From: Flavobacterium sp. Root186
GTDB taxonomy: Bacteria; Bacteroidota; Bacteroidia; Flavobacteriales; Flavobacteriaceae
DNA length: 64,000 nt
Direction of reading: 5' to 3'
Assembly: GCF_001428525.1 (NCBI RefSeq)
Contig: NZ_LMHW01000013.1
Coordinates: 591,132 to 655,131 of the forward strand
Part shown: positions 42,313 through 51,878 of the stretch, one piece after another
How the letters are laid out: the number at the start of each line of letters is the position of its first letter
How positions within the stretch are numbered: the stretch's first letter is position 1
Notes under the pieces: model-generated
What the model saw: the letters and a program-made list of their open reading frames with translations, nothing else
What the model was told of the DNA's origin: nothing
Databases searched by the model: none
Made by a program: the position numbers and the translations under genes

Positions 42313-43200
42313 TTATTTTTTTGGCGTGTTTGTTACTTTGATTAAATACGTTCCTTCGGGCAAATCACCAATATTAGAAGCATTTGCCCCTATTATTTTT
42401 TGCCCCTGAGAGAAAACCTCAACATTTTTACCACTTTTAGCAGCTTCTGCAGAAGATGCAGGTACTGGTAATTTTACAGGCGCAGGCGCAGCTTTTTTTT
42501 CTGTACTTGAAATTGGCACAGGCGGAGCTGCTACTGTTTTAGCCGGTTTTGAACTGTTATAAGATTCCATAACCTGCTCGTCTGTCATGGCAACAGTATA
42601 CAATTTAATGTCGTCAATATCGGCATTGATACTTGTAGCTGTATTTACTTTTCCGATACTCAAAATATAACCTTTCGTTAAACGTGAAATTCCCTCAACA
42701 GATTTTAGCAATTCACCATTACGATAAATTTTTGAAGTACTGCCATCGTAAGTAATGCTGTACATGTACCAGATATCTTTTGTAAGCGGTGCAGAAACAG
42801 CCACATCATTCCCAGATCCCCATCCTTCAAGACTTATCTCAGAATTGCCTCCGGCTGATGCTTGCTGCACTAATCCAAAATATTGGGCATTTGCAGCGGT
42901 ACCATACCCCAATACATTGTTCGCAGTAGCTACAGCATTGAATTTAATCCAAACAGATATTGTTCTTGGTTTATTGCCTTGAGGAAGATCGCCTACCACA
43001 GCCTGAAAAGCTTTATTAGAAAGTCGCAAAGCTCCTTTAGCGGTACCCATTCTGTCATTTACAAAAACAGGAGTACCTAAAAAGGAAATTGTATTATCTG
43101 CACTACTTAAGTTTCCGTTGAAATTAAATTCCTGAACCGGATTTTGCGAATTAGCATTTAAAAAACTTACAAACATTAAAGTGAGTAATATTTTCTTCAT
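42313..43200 (-). CDS. secreted LamG-domain protein 1
   Basis: The 295-residue protein has a signal peptide (MKKILLTLMFVSFLNANSQ). Residues 22-205 form a LamG/concanavalin-like domain (PRTISVWIKFNAVATANNVLGYGTAA, YMYSITYDGSTSKIYRNGELL, IDDIKLYTVAMTDEQV). A proline- and alanine-rich linker follows, and the C-terminus (NVEVFSQGQKIIGA... LPEGTYLIKVTN) resembles a type A sorting domain of the type IX secretion system. A close paralogue lies just upstream. Confidence 0.82.
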   Translation of the reverse strand: MKKILLTLMFVSFLNANSQNPVQEFNFNGNLSSADNTISFLGTPVFVNDRMGTAKGALRLSNKAFQAVVGDLPQGNKPRTISVWIKFNAVATANNVLGYGTAANAQYFGLVQQASAGGNSEISLEGWGSGNDVAVSAPLTKDIWYMYSITYDGSTSKIYRNGELLKSVEGISRLTKGYILSIGKVNTATSINADIDDIKLYTVAMTDEQVMESYNSSKPAKTVAAPPVPISSTEKKAAPAPVKLPVPASSAEAAKSGKNVEVFSQGQKIIGANASNIGDLPEGTYLIKVTNTPKK

Positions 43201-43517
43201 ATGTATATAGATTTTTTACTGGATGATACCTTTTTATAATAACTTATTTGACAGCAATTTGATCATTCAAATTTTTATAATTACAAATTTTTAAATATTT
43301 TATTTGCAAATTTTGTTAAAACTATAATTTTAATTCAGCATAAACAAACAAATCCTACATACAAATACAGAATTCTCACAAAATACAAATAAATATAGAT
43401 ATGACAGGTTAAAAAAAAGCCTTCTGAATACAAAAGGCTGTTTCCTAATTCCAAAAAATCTAATTGCTACTAAACAATATTTAAAAACTAACTATTTAAA
43501 AAAATTAATTGATGGCC
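43201..43517. other. non-coding gap between the two LamG genes
   Basis: This 317-base AT-rich stretch contains the terminator of LamG gene 2 at its left and should hold the promoter of LamG gene 1 near 43210-43260 (minus strand). No gene or further repeat was recognised. Confidence 0.5.
43411..43439 (-). terminator. terminator of LamG gene 2
   Basis: AGCCTT and AAGGCT form a short stem with an A-run at the left, giving a U-run on the minus-strand RNA. Confidence 0.6.
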
Positions 43518-44426
43518 TTATTTTGATGTTATTTTTTTTGCCGGAGCATTCGAAATCTTTAGTAAATATGTTCCCTCAGGAAGATCATTTATAGTCATTA
43601 AATTATCCCCTACTACTTTTTGTCCTTGCGAATACACCTCAATATTTTTACCTCCCACGTTTACATCTTTACTCACAATTATATTGCTTGATGGCGTTTT
43701 TGCTGTTTTAGATTTTGCAGCTGTACCTTTTGCTTTAGGAGCTGCTGCAGCTTCTGCGACTACTATTAGAGGTTTAGAGCTATTATAAGACTCCACAACC
43801 TGTTCATCTGTCAAAGCCACATCATAAATCTTTAAATCGTCTACATCTGCGTTTATGCCAACCGATGTGTTTATTTCGCCTAATCTAAAAATAGTGCCTT
43901 TTGTAGAGCGTTTTAAACCATTTATGTATTTTAACAACTCTCCGTTTCGGTATATTTTAGAAACTGTACCGTCAAACGTTACCGTATATTGATACCAGAC
44001 ACCTTTTGCCAATGAAGTCGAGACAATAACATCATTTGCAGCACCCCAGCCCGCTAAACTTAAATCTGAATTAGAAGAAACTGTCGATTGCTGCAGTAAA
44101 CCAAAATACTGGGCATTGTAAGCTGAACCATAACCCCAGATATAATTTGCAGAAGCTATGTCATTAAATTTAACCCAAATACTAACAGTTCTCGCTTTAT
44201 TACCTTGCGGCAGATTATCTACCACGGCTTCCAGCGCTTTATTGTTTAATCTTTGAGCATTTCCGGCAATTCCTGATCTATCGGGTACAAATTCATTTGA
44301 TCCCATAAAAGAAATTGTGTTCGATTCATTATTTAAAGTCCCATTGAAATTAAACTCCTGAATTGGATTTTGAGCAGTCGCATTCAAATAACTTACAAAC
44401 ATTACTGAGAGTAGAAATTTTTTCAT
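43518..44426 (-). CDS. secreted LamG-domain protein 2
   Basis: This 302-residue paralogue of the preceding gene shares the order signal peptide (MKKFLLSVMFVSYLNATAQ), LamG-like domain, linker and C-terminal sorting-type segment (NIEVYSQGQKVVGD... LPEGTYLLKISN). The two are roughly two-thirds alike in the LamG part by eye, so they arose by tandem duplication. The linkers differ. Ligands are unknown. Confidence 0.82.
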   Translation of the reverse strand: MKKFLLSVMFVSYLNATAQNPIQEFNFNGTLNNESNTISFMGSNEFVPDRSGIAGNAQRLNNKALEAVVDNLPQGNKARTVSIWVKFNDIASANYIWGYGSAYNAQYFGLLQQSTVSSNSDLSLAGWGAANDVIVSTSLAKGVWYQYTVTFDGTVSKIYRNGELLKYINGLKRSTKGTIFRLGEINTSVGINADVDDLKIYDVALTDEQVVESYNSSKPLIVVAEAAAAPKAKGTAAKSKTAKTPSSNIIVSKDVNVGGKNIEVYSQGQKVVGDNLMTINDLPEGTYLLKISNAPAKKITSK

Positions 44427-44812
44427 AATAGCAGAATTTAGGGTTATAAATAAAGTGTGTCATTTATACACAGCTAAACTATACTATTATGCTTTTCGTC
44501 GAAAATTTTTTCGTTAACCTACCTAAATAATCGTTAAAATAACCAAAACTAATGATTTTATCGATAAAATTAGTTTTAATTATACTAATGAATTAATTCT
44601 TAAAATTATAAATTAACCTCAATTTCAATTAAAATATCTTACGTATAAATACGGTTTTCTCAATCAAAATAAAATAATTAACATTTATATAATTTAAACT
44701 TTTAAAATAATAGTACCTCTTTTTAGTGAATCTCTTAATCATTTAAAAGTCAACATAAAAAAAACTCCATTCGCAAAACGAATGGAGTTTTAAATTTTAG
44801 AAAAATAGTGAC
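44427..44812. other. non-coding gap upstream of LamG gene 2
   Basis: This 386-base stretch is very AT-rich and should contain the LamG gene 2 promoter (minus strand). At its right end lies the terminator of the cysteine-synthase-like gene. I see no gene. Confidence 0.5.
44757..44791 (-). terminator. terminator of the cysteine-synthase-like gene
   Basis: AAAACTCCATTCG and CGAATGGAGTTTT are perfect arms; the A-run at left is a T-run on the minus strand. Confidence 0.88.
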
Positions 44813-45853
44813 CTATTTTACGAATTCAATTTTTTGGGTTTCTTCTTCATTAACGCTGTCAAAGAATCCTTGTTCGTTCATCCATTCATCACTGAATACT
44901 TTACTCATATAACGTGAACCATGATCAGGAAAAATAGCGATAATATTACTTTCTTTTGTAAATTCACCTTCTTCCGCATATTGCTTAATTGCCTGCATTA
45001 CTGCTCCAGAGGTGTATCCAACAAATAAACCTTCTTTACGAGTGATTTCTCTTGCTGAGTGAGCACTTTCCTCATCGGTAACTTTTATGAATTTATCGAT
45101 GATATCAAAATCTGTTGCCGAAGGAATTAAGTTTTTACCTAAACCTTCAATACGATATGGGTAAATTTCTTTATTATCAAATTCTCTTGTTTCATGGTAT
45201 TTTTTCAATACTGATCCAAAAGCATCTACTCCTAAGATTCTAATATTTGGATTTTGCTCTTTTAAGAATTTTGCAGTTCCGGAAATTGTTCCTCCAGTTC
45301 CGCTGCAAGCAATAAGATGTGTGATTTGTCCTTTTGTTTGTTCCCAGATTTCGGGACCTGTAGTGTTGTAATGGGCATCAATATTTAGCTGATTGAAATA
45401 TTGATTAATATAAACTGAACCCTTTGTTTCTTCGTGTAATCGTTTTGCTACATTGTAGTATGACCTTTCATCATCTGCAGATACGTGAGCCGGACAGACA
45501 TAAACTTTTGCGCCTAAACTTCTCAGCATGTCAATTTTGTCTTTGGATGATTTCGAACTCACGGCCAAAATACAATTATAACCTTTTATAATACTTACCA
45601 TGGCTAAACTAAAACCTGTATTACCTGATGTAGTTTCTATAATGGTATCGCCTGGTGATAATATTCCTTTTCTTTCGGCTTCTTCAATAATATATAACGC
45701 TATTCTATCTTTTGAGGAATGACCTGGATTAAAAGCTTCTACCTTTGCGTAGAAATTTCCTTCTAAGTCTTCGGTGATTTTATTTAGTTTAATAAGCGGG
45801 GTATTACCTATTAACTCTAAAACATTATTATAAGCGTTTATTTCTTCTTTCAT
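44813..45853 (-). CDS. PLP-dependent cysteine synthase / cystathionine beta-synthase-like enzyme
   Basis: The 346-residue protein belongs to fold-type II PLP enzymes. The PLP lysine lies in NPGHSSKDRIA (about residue 47) and the substrate loop is TTSGNTGFSLAMV. GTGGTISGTAKFL binds the PLP phosphate. It could be O-acetylserine sulfhydrylase or a catalytic-core cystathionine beta-synthase; sequence alone does not decide. It has no CBS domains and is monocistronic. Confidence 0.85.
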   Translation of the reverse strand: MKEEINAYNNVLELIGNTPLIKLNKITEDLEGNFYAKVEAFNPGHSSKDRIALYIIEEAERKGILSPGDTIIETTSGNTGFSLAMVSIIKGYNCILAVSSKSSKDKIDMLRSLGAKVYVCPAHVSADDERSYYNVAKRLHEETKGSVYINQYFNQLNIDAHYNTTGPEIWEQTKGQITHLIACSGTGGTISGTAKFLKEQNPNIRILGVDAFGSVLKKYHETREFDNKEIYPYRIEGLGKNLIPSATDFDIIDKFIKVTDEESAHSAREITRKEGLFVGYTSGAVMQAIKQYAEEGEFTKESNIIAIFPDHGSRYMSKVFSDEWMNEQGFFDSVNEEETQKIEFVK

Positions 45854-45923
45854 AAAAAAATAGTTAATCGAAGGTGTTTTTTACACGCCTTGATAGGTTG
45901 CAAATTTAACAAAAATTTTCTAA

Positions 45924-48059
45924 TTAGCTTTTAATTTTTTCTAAATCTAATAAAAAACTAAATTCTTTTGCTAAGTCTTTTAAAGCCTCAAAACGTCCTG
46001 AAGCCCCGCCATGTCCAGCGTCCATATTAGTATCTAAAAACAATTGATTATCATTTGTTTTTAAATCTCTTAATTTAGCCACCCATTTTGCTGGCTCCCA
46101 ATATTGTACCTGAGAATCATGCAATCCTGTTGATACATACATATTAGGATATTTTTGTGCTTTTACATTGTCATAAGGTGAATACGACAACATATAATCG
46201 TAATACTTTTTATTGTTTGGGTTTCCCCATTCGTCATATTCTCCGGTTGTCAGCGGAATGCTGTCGTCCAGCATTGTTGTAATAACATCAACAAAAGGTA
46301 CCTGCGCTATAACTCCATTATATAACTCTGGTGCTTCATTTACAATGACACCCATTAAAAGTCCTCCTGCAGATCCACCTTCAGCATAAAGATGTTCTGA
46401 TGACGTGTATTTCTCGTCTATTACAAATTTAGAGCAATCGATGAAATCTGTAAAGGTATTTTTCTTTTTTAACAGTTTTCCATCCTCATACCATTGTCTT
46501 CCTAAATCTTCTCCTCCTCTAATGTGCGCAATTGCATACACAAAACCACGATCTAATAATGAAAGTCTTGTTGAAGAAAAATAAGTATCCATCGTAATTC
46601 CGTATGAACCATATGCATAGAGCAATAACGGATTTTTACCATTTTTCTGTAAACCTTTTTTATAAATTATCGAAATTGGCACTTTTACGCCATCTCTTGC
46701 TGTTGCCCAAACTCGTTCTTCGACATAATTTTCTTTGTCAAATTTTCCGCCTAAAACCTGCTGTTCTTTTAGAATTTCTTTGGTTTTAGTTTTCATATTA
46801 AAATCGATCACAGATGATGGCGTAGCAAGCGATTGGTAGCTGTAACGCAGAATATCGGTATCAAAATCAATATTTGTTGTTGTAAAAGCATTGTAGGTTT
46901 CGCTTCCAAAAGGCAGATAATAATCCGGTTCGTCATTCCATGGCATAATTCGGATATGATTTAAACCATTCGAGCGTTCTTCTACAACTAGATAGTTTTT
47001 AAAGATCTCGATATCTTCTAACAAAACATCTTCTCTGTGCGGAATTACATCAACCCAGTTTTTTTTGCCTGTTTTATTTTCAGGCGTTTTCATTAGCTTG
47101 AAATTGGTTGCTTTGTCTTTATTTGTTAAGATATAAAATGAATCTTCATAATGAGAAATACTATATTCTAAACCACGAACACGAGGCTGAAACACTTCAA
47201 ATTCTCCATCCGGATTATCTGAATTCAATATTCTGTATTCTGTAGTTAAAGTACTCGATGAACCAATTACAATATATTTTCTTGATTTTTCTTTGCTTAC
47301 AGAAACATTAAAAGTATCATCAATTTCATCGTAAACTAAAACATCATTTTTAGAATCTGTGTTTAATTTATGTCTGAAAATCTTGTCAGATCTTAAAGTT
47401 ACCTCATCCTGCTTGGTATAAAAAATGGTTTTATTATCATTTGCCCAAACAGATCCTCCTGTTGCATTTTCAATTTTATCTGATAGAATTTCTCCTGTTT
47501 CAAGATTTTTGATCTGGATGGTGTAAATCCTTCTTCCAACAATATCAGTTCCAAAACTGGCAAATTTATTATCAGGGCTTATACTTAAACCTCCTAATTT
47601 AAAATAAGCGTGACCTATTGCCAATTCATTACAATTGAACAGAATTTCTTCTTCTGCCGAAAGGCTTCCTTTTTTTCTTGAAAAAATTGGATAATCCTTT
47701 CCTGTTTCAAAACGTGTAATATAATAATATCCGTTGTAGAAATAAGGAACTGATGAATCATCTTCTTTAATTCTTCCTTTCATTTCTTCATATAAAGATT
47801 CCTGAAAACCTTTAGTATGAATGGTCATTTGCTGGTAATATTCGTTTTCTTTATTCAGATAATCAATAACTTCCGGATTTTCTCTGTCATTCAGCCAAAA
47901 ATAATTATCGATTCGGGTTTCTTTGTGTTTTTTTAATGTTTTTGGAATTTCCTTGGCTTTTGGAGCCTGTATATTTTCTTGCATTGATTGAGCATTTGTT
48001 TTTAAATACGAAGGAGCAAAAATAGTACAAACGCAACAGAACAAAATTAATTTTTTCAT
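45924..48059 (-). CDS. S9 prolyl oligopeptidase family peptidase
   Basis: I choose the ATG giving MKKLILFCCVCTIFAPSYLKTNAQ, which makes a signal peptide; an upstream TTG or ATG would add about 22 residues without support. The protein has an N-terminal beta-propeller and a C-terminal alpha/beta hydrolase domain. The nucleophile serine is in EGGSAGGLLMGV, with the oligopeptidase B-like RGGEDLGRQWYEDGK and the histidine in DAGHGGASGRF. It resembles oligopeptidase B. It is likely periplasmic and hydrolyses peptides. It runs divergent from the YbaB gene. Confidence 0.93.
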   Translation of the reverse strand: MKKLILFCCVCTIFAPSYLKTNAQSMQENIQAPKAKEIPKTLKKHKETRIDNYFWLNDRENPEVIDYLNKENEYYQQMTIHTKGFQESLYEEMKGRIKEDDSSVPYFYNGYYYITRFETGKDYPIFSRKKGSLSAEEEILFNCNELAIGHAYFKLGGLSISPDNKFASFGTDIVGRRIYTIQIKNLETGEILSDKIENATGGSVWANDNKTIFYTKQDEVTLRSDKIFRHKLNTDSKNDVLVYDEIDDTFNVSVSKEKSRKYIVIGSSSTLTTEYRILNSDNPDGEFEVFQPRVRGLEYSISHYEDSFYILTNKDKATNFKLMKTPENKTGKKNWVDVIPHREDVLLEDIEIFKNYLVVEERSNGLNHIRIMPWNDEPDYYLPFGSETYNAFTTTNIDFDTDILRYSYQSLATPSSVIDFNMKTKTKEILKEQQVLGGKFDKENYVEERVWATARDGVKVPISIIYKKGLQKNGKNPLLLYAYGSYGITMDTYFSSTRLSLLDRGFVYAIAHIRGGEDLGRQWYEDGKLLKKKNTFTDFIDCSKFVIDEKYTSSEHLYAEGGSAGGLLMGVIVNEAPELYNGVIAQVPFVDVITTMLDDSIPLTTGEYDEWGNPNNKKYYDYMLSYSPYDNVKAQKYPNMYVSTGLHDSQVQYWEPAKWVAKLRDLKTNDNQLFLDTNMDAGHGGASGRFEALKDLAKEFSFLLDLEKIKS

Positions 48060-48128
48060 AAAATATTCTATTGATTTAATACAGCAATATACTAATTTTG
48101 TATGAAATAATTTAAAAATCAACAAAAA

Positions 48129-48449
48129 ATGGATTTAATGGGAATGATGGGAAAACTTAAAGAAACCCAGCAAAAAATTGAAGATACAAAGAAACGCCTT
48201 GATACTGTTTTAATTGACGAACAAAGCGCTGACGGATTATTAAAAATTACGATTACTGCAAATAGAAAAATAAAATCAATCTCTGTTGACGATTCTCTTT
48301 TAGAAGATAAAGAACAGTTGGAAGATTATTTAATTGTAACGCTAAATAAAGCTATCGAAAGAGCAACAAGTGTAAACGAAAGTGAACTTGACGCTGTCGC
48401 AAAAATGGATATGCCGATGATTCCGGGAATGGACAATCTTTTTAAATAA
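48129..48449 (+). CDS. YbaB/EbfC nucleoid-associated protein
   Basis: This 106-residue protein shows the family start MDLMGMMGKLKETQQKIEDTKKRLDTVLI with methionine-rich N-terminus, then LLKITITANRKIKSISVDDSLL. Members bind DNA non-specifically as dimers. In Proteobacteria the gene sits with dnaX and recR; here it stands alone. Confidence 0.9.
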   Translation: MDLMGMMGKLKETQQKIEDTKKRLDTVLIDEQSADGLLKITITANRKIKSISVDDSLLEDKEQLEDYLIVTLNKAIERATSVNESELDAVAKMDMPMIPGMDNLFK

Positions 48450-48456
48450 AGGGGCA

Positions 48457-48577
48457 AAGGTTCAGAGTTGCAAAGGTTCAAAGGTTTTCTTTTGTTGTAC
48501 CTCAAAAAAAAGACGCACTAATTGTGCGTCTTTTTTTTAACCTTTGTCCCTTTGAACCTTTGCAACTCTGAACCTTT
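48457..48577. repeat. inverted repeat wrapped around a terminator
   Basis: AAAGGTTCAGAGTTGCAAAGG (48457 onward) pairs with CCTTTGCAACTCTGAACCTTT near 48557-48577. Inside lies the terminator hairpin. The right arm ends five bases before the end of the threonine aldolase gene. Confidence 0.85.
48508..48538. terminator. bidirectional terminator between the YbaB and threonine aldolase genes
   Basis: AAAAGACGCAC and GTGCGTCTTTT are perfect arms, with A-run on the left and nine T on the right. Confidence 0.92.
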
Positions 48578-48581
48578 TTTC

Positions 48582-49601
48582 CTAAATCTTCGAAAACATT
48601 TCTAAAACATAGGTATGCATTACTTCTTTATAATCTAAATGCGTAACGATTCTGAGTTTGTTGTGTCCTAAGGAACTTATTAAAATATTTTTTTGTTTTA
48701 ATTTTTCAATCAAAAGCTGGTCGCTGTAACCTTCGGCTAATGAAAAAATCAAAATATTTGTTTCTACAGGTTCTACGGCAGAAATCCAGGATTTTGTACT
48801 TAAAATTGCTCCGATTTCTTTAGCTCTGCGATGATCTTCTGCAAGACGTTCAATATTATTAGCTAAAGCATATAATCCTGCTGCAGCTAAATAACCAACC
48901 TGACGCATTCCGCCTCCCAATATTTTTCTGATTCTTAGTGCTCGGTGAATATCTGCTTTACTTCCTAATAAAACTGAACCAATTGGTGCACCTAAACCTT
49001 TTGATAAACAAACCGAAATAGTATCGAAAATGGCTCCAAATTCCTTTGGATTTTGTCTTTTAGCAACCAATGCATTCCAAATTCTGGCTCCGTCTAAATG
49101 GAACTTTAAATTATTAGCATCGCAGACTTTTTTTATATCTCTTAAATCTTCTAATTCATAACAAGCTCCGCCGCCTTTATTGGTTGTGTTTTCAACACAA
49201 ACTAAACTTGTTAGAGGGCTATGATAAAATTCGGGATCATTAATTGCAGCCGCTACCTGTGCAGCATTTATCATTCCGCGGTCTCCATCTAACAAACAGC
49301 ACGAAACTCCGCTGTTAAACGAAACTCCGCCGCCTTCATAATGAAAAACGTGAGCATATTTATCGGCAATTAATTGTTCTCCGGGTTGTGTATGCAGTTT
49401 AATTGCAGTTTGGTTCGCCATAGTTCCTGACGGAAAAAAAAGTCCAGCTTCCATACCAAAAAATTCGGCTATTCTTGTCTCTAATTCAATAACCGTAGGA
49501 TCTTGTTTGTATACGTCGTCTCCAACCTGAGCGTTAAACATATACTGCAGCATTTCATATGAAGGCTTGGTAATGGTATCGCTAATTAAATTTATTTCCA
49601 T
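48582..49601 (-). CDS. ltaE: low-specificity threonine aldolase
   Basis: The 339-residue PLP enzyme splits threonine or allo-threonine into glycine and acetaldehyde. The N-terminus INLISDTITKPSYEMLQYM and GDDVYKQDPTVIELE are typical. The PLP lysine is in SVCLSKGLGAPIGSVLLG. FHLDGARIWNA contains the PLP-ring aspartate. It is monocistronic and faces prfB divergently. Confidence 0.94.
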   Translation of the reverse strand: MEINLISDTITKPSYEMLQYMFNAQVGDDVYKQDPTVIELETRIAEFFGMEAGLFFPSGTMANQTAIKLHTQPGEQLIADKYAHVFHYEGGGVSFNSGVSCCLLDGDRGMINAAQVAAAINDPEFYHSPLTSLVCVENTTNKGGGACYELEDLRDIKKVCDANNLKFHLDGARIWNALVAKRQNPKEFGAIFDTISVCLSKGLGAPIGSVLLGSKADIHRALRIRKILGGGMRQVGYLAAAGLYALANNIERLAEDHRRAKEIGAILSTKSWISAVEPVETNILIFSLAEGYSDQLLIEKLKQKNILISSLGHNKLRIVTHLDYKEVMHTYVLEMFSKI

Positions 49602-49945
49602 ATAAAAACTATATCTATTTTGGACAGCAAAATTACGTATTACTGTTTGTTATTAATCCCAAGTTTTAATAAATTTTAACTTGTGAATTACTTAGAACCA
49701 AATTAACGTAATATTTATAAAAAACATATAAAACTAGCATTAATAATTCAAAATTTGATTTCTTGTTTTTTAAAACAATTGTATTTACTAAAAAAGTCTT
49801 TTTAGACTTTATCTTTTTTGTACAATAATTTAATGCTGTATTCTAAAAACTAAATCTTATTTTTGTATAACGAAATTACGCATTAGTTTTTTGAAATAAA
49901 CTAACGTAATATCTACAAAAAACAAATAAAACTACTTATTAATTT
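49602..49945. other. non-coding gap between ltaE and prfB with a degenerate duplication
   Basis: This 344-base stretch has a -7 element for ltaE on the minus strand (TAATTTTG, 49628-49635 in plus coordinates) and a candidate -7 for prfB (TATTTTTG, 49858-49865). A 49-base segment, AACGTAATATTTATAAAAAAC..., occurs twice (49700-49748 and 49898-49946). No gene was found. Confidence 0.55.
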
Positions 49946-51044
49946 ATGACAACAGCCGAACAAGTAAAAGGTATTGTGGAACGCCTTGGTGCGTTGAGGA
50001 GGTATCTTTGACGTTGATGCCAAGCTAATCGAAATTGCAAACGAAGAAGAAAAAACTTTTGCGCCTGATTTTTGGAATAATGCCAAAGAAGCAGAAAACA
50101 TTGTAAAAAATCTTCGAAACAAGAAAAAATGGATTGAAGATTATGACAAAGCTGTAACGCTTACAGATGAATTACAACTGGCTTATGATTTTTATAAGGA
50201 AGGCGAGCTTTCTACAGATGAATTAGACGAACAATATGAGGCTGCACAAAGTCATATAGAAAACATCGAATTCAAAAACATGCTTTCTGACGAAGGCGAC
50301 AGTTTAAGCGCTGTTGTTCAAATCACTGCCGGAGCCGGCGGAACTGAAAGCTGCGACTGGGCAGGAATGCTGATGCGTATGTACATGATGTGGGGCGAAA
50401 GTTATGGCTATAAAATAAAAGAACTTAACTTTCAGGAAGGTGATGTTGCCGGAATAAAAACGGTAACTTTAGAATTTGAAGGAGATTATTCTTTTGGATA
50501 CTTAAAAGGAGAAAATGGTGTTCACCGTTTGGTTAGAATCTCTCCTTTTGACAGTAATGCTAAACGACATACTTCATTTGTATCTGTTTATGTTTATCCG
50601 CTTGTTGATGATAGTATCGAAATCGACATTAATCCTGCCGATATCGAAATTACAACGTCGCGCTCAAGTGGTGCGGGAGGACAAAATGTGAATAAAGTAG
50701 AAACTAAAGTACAATTAGTTCACAAACCAACCGGAATCCAGATTCAATGTTCCGAAACAAGATCTCAGCAAGATAACAGACAGCGTGCTATGCAAATGCT
50801 TCGTTCTCAATTATATGAAATTGAGTTAAAGAAACAACAAGCGCAGCGTGCCGACATTGAGGCCGGAAAAATGAAAATCGAATGGGGTTCACAGATTCGT
50901 AATTATGTAATGCAGCCTTATAAATTAGTTAAAGACGTTCGAACAGGTTACGAAACTAGTGATGTCGACGGCGTAATGAACGGTAATATTGATCCTTTCC
51001 TAAAAGCATTTTTAATGATGATGGGGCAGAAAGAGGAAGAATAG
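49946..51044 (+). CDS. prfB: peptide chain release factor 2, with programmed +1 frameshift
   Basis: RF2 ends translation at UAA and UGA. The first 21 codons (MTTAEQVKGIVERLGALRRYL) run into TGA at 50009-50011. The frameshift site AGGAGGTATCTTTGAC is present: an SD-like AGGAGG sits three bases before CTT, so slippage gives DVDAKLIEIAN... in the +1 frame, and a 365-residue protein results. The domain contains TSRSSGAGGQNVNKVET with the GGQ motif, and SPFDSNAKRHTSF (SPF anticodon-like tripeptide). The start of the second frame alone would be a truncated protein. Confidence 0.97.
49992..50012 (+). promoter_or_regulatory. RF2 programmed frameshift signal
   Basis: An AGGAGG SD-like sequence three bases upstream of the slippery CTT, followed by the in-frame TGA and C, matches the classical autoregulatory site: when RF2 is low, ribosomes pause at UGA and shift to UUU. 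Confidence 0.95.
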
Positions 51045-51099
51045 TCACAGTGTTCAGTCTCAGTTTACAGTAAACATGAAACCTTAAAACTAAAAAGTT

Positions 51100-51546
51100 A
51101 TGATAAAATGGGCAGATGTAATTCATTTTACAAATAAGGGAAATCCGGCTCCGGAAAAAAGAGTGGAGAAAACGGAACAAGAATGGAAACAGCTTTTAAC
51201 TCCCGAAGAATATCAGGTAACACGTTTAAAAGGAACTGAAAGATCTTTCAGCTCTGAATTATGCAGTTTATTTGATCCTGGAATTTACGAGTGCAAATGC
51301 TGCGGAACGGTTCTTTTTGATGCAAGTGAAAAATTTGAATCAGGAACGGGCTGGCCGTCTTTTACACAGCCAATTAAAGAAAATGCAATTGGTTATAATG
51401 CCGACAAATCATACGGAATGATTCGTGTGGAAGTGGTCTGTAATGTATGTGATGCGCATTTAGGACATGTTTTCCCTGACGGACCAGAACCAAGTGGTTT
51501 GCGATACTGCATTAATGCAATATCTCTATCAAAAATTAAAGAATAA
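51100..51546 (+). CDS. msrB: peptide methionine (R)-S-oxide reductase
   Basis: MsrB repairs oxidised methionine (R-sulfoxide). Zinc ligands are Cys65/Cys68 in YECKCCGT and Cys114/Cys117 in VVCNVCDAH. The catalytic cysteine is Cys137 in LRYCINAISL. ESGTGWPSF and GHVFPDGP complete the signature. No signal peptide is seen, so it acts in the cytoplasm. It follows prfB by 55 bases and may be co-transcribed. Confidence 0.95.
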   Translation: MIKWADVIHFTNKGNPAPEKRVEKTEQEWKQLLTPEEYQVTRLKGTERSFSSELCSLFDPGIYECKCCGTVLFDASEKFESGTGWPSFTQPIKENAIGYNADKSYGMIRVEVVCNVCDAHLGHVFPDGPEPSGLRYCINAISLSKIKE

Positions 51547-51554
51547 ATTCAACA

Positions 51555-51590
51555 AGCGATTCCTTTTAAAAGTGGATCGCTTTTTTTTTT
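51555..51590 (+). terminator. terminator of msrB
   Basis: AGCGAT and ATCGCT close a hairpin, followed by ten T. Confidence 0.85.
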
Positions 51591-51726
51591 AATACCCACA
51601 AAGAGAAACAATTAACAAAACAAATGTAGGCTGCTACTTACCAAATAATTAATTTATTTTTTATACAAAAAACTTAAGATTATTCACCCAAAAATGCAGC
51701 AACCACAAATCAATTTATTAAAAAAC

Positions 51727-51760
51727 TTGCAGAAATTTAATAGTTAAAATGTTAATTTTG
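51727..51760 (+). promoter_or_regulatory. promoter of the lpxD gene
   Basis: TTG at 51727-51729 and TAATTTTG at 51753-51760 are 23 bases apart, at the upper end of the usual spacing. Confidence 0.5.
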
Positions 51761-51878
51761 TAATATTTAGACTTCTATTTTAAATATTTATTAAGAAACT
51801 TAAAAATTTTATTAGGTAATTAAAATCTATTTTATTTTATTTGACAAAAATTAACCCTAAGTCGAATAAAATTTATCA

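Larger units (their letters stand above)
51547..51878. other. non-coding gap between msrB and lpxD
   Basis: This 332-base gap holds the msrB terminator at its left, an lpxD promoter at 51727-51760 and a long AT-rich 5-prime leader of about 115 bases. No gene is seen. Confidence 0.6.

Noticed and set aside
50280..51044. A 254-residue protein starting in the middle of prfB
   Set aside because: It is only the distal part of RF2; the frameshift joins it to the first 21 codons upstream.
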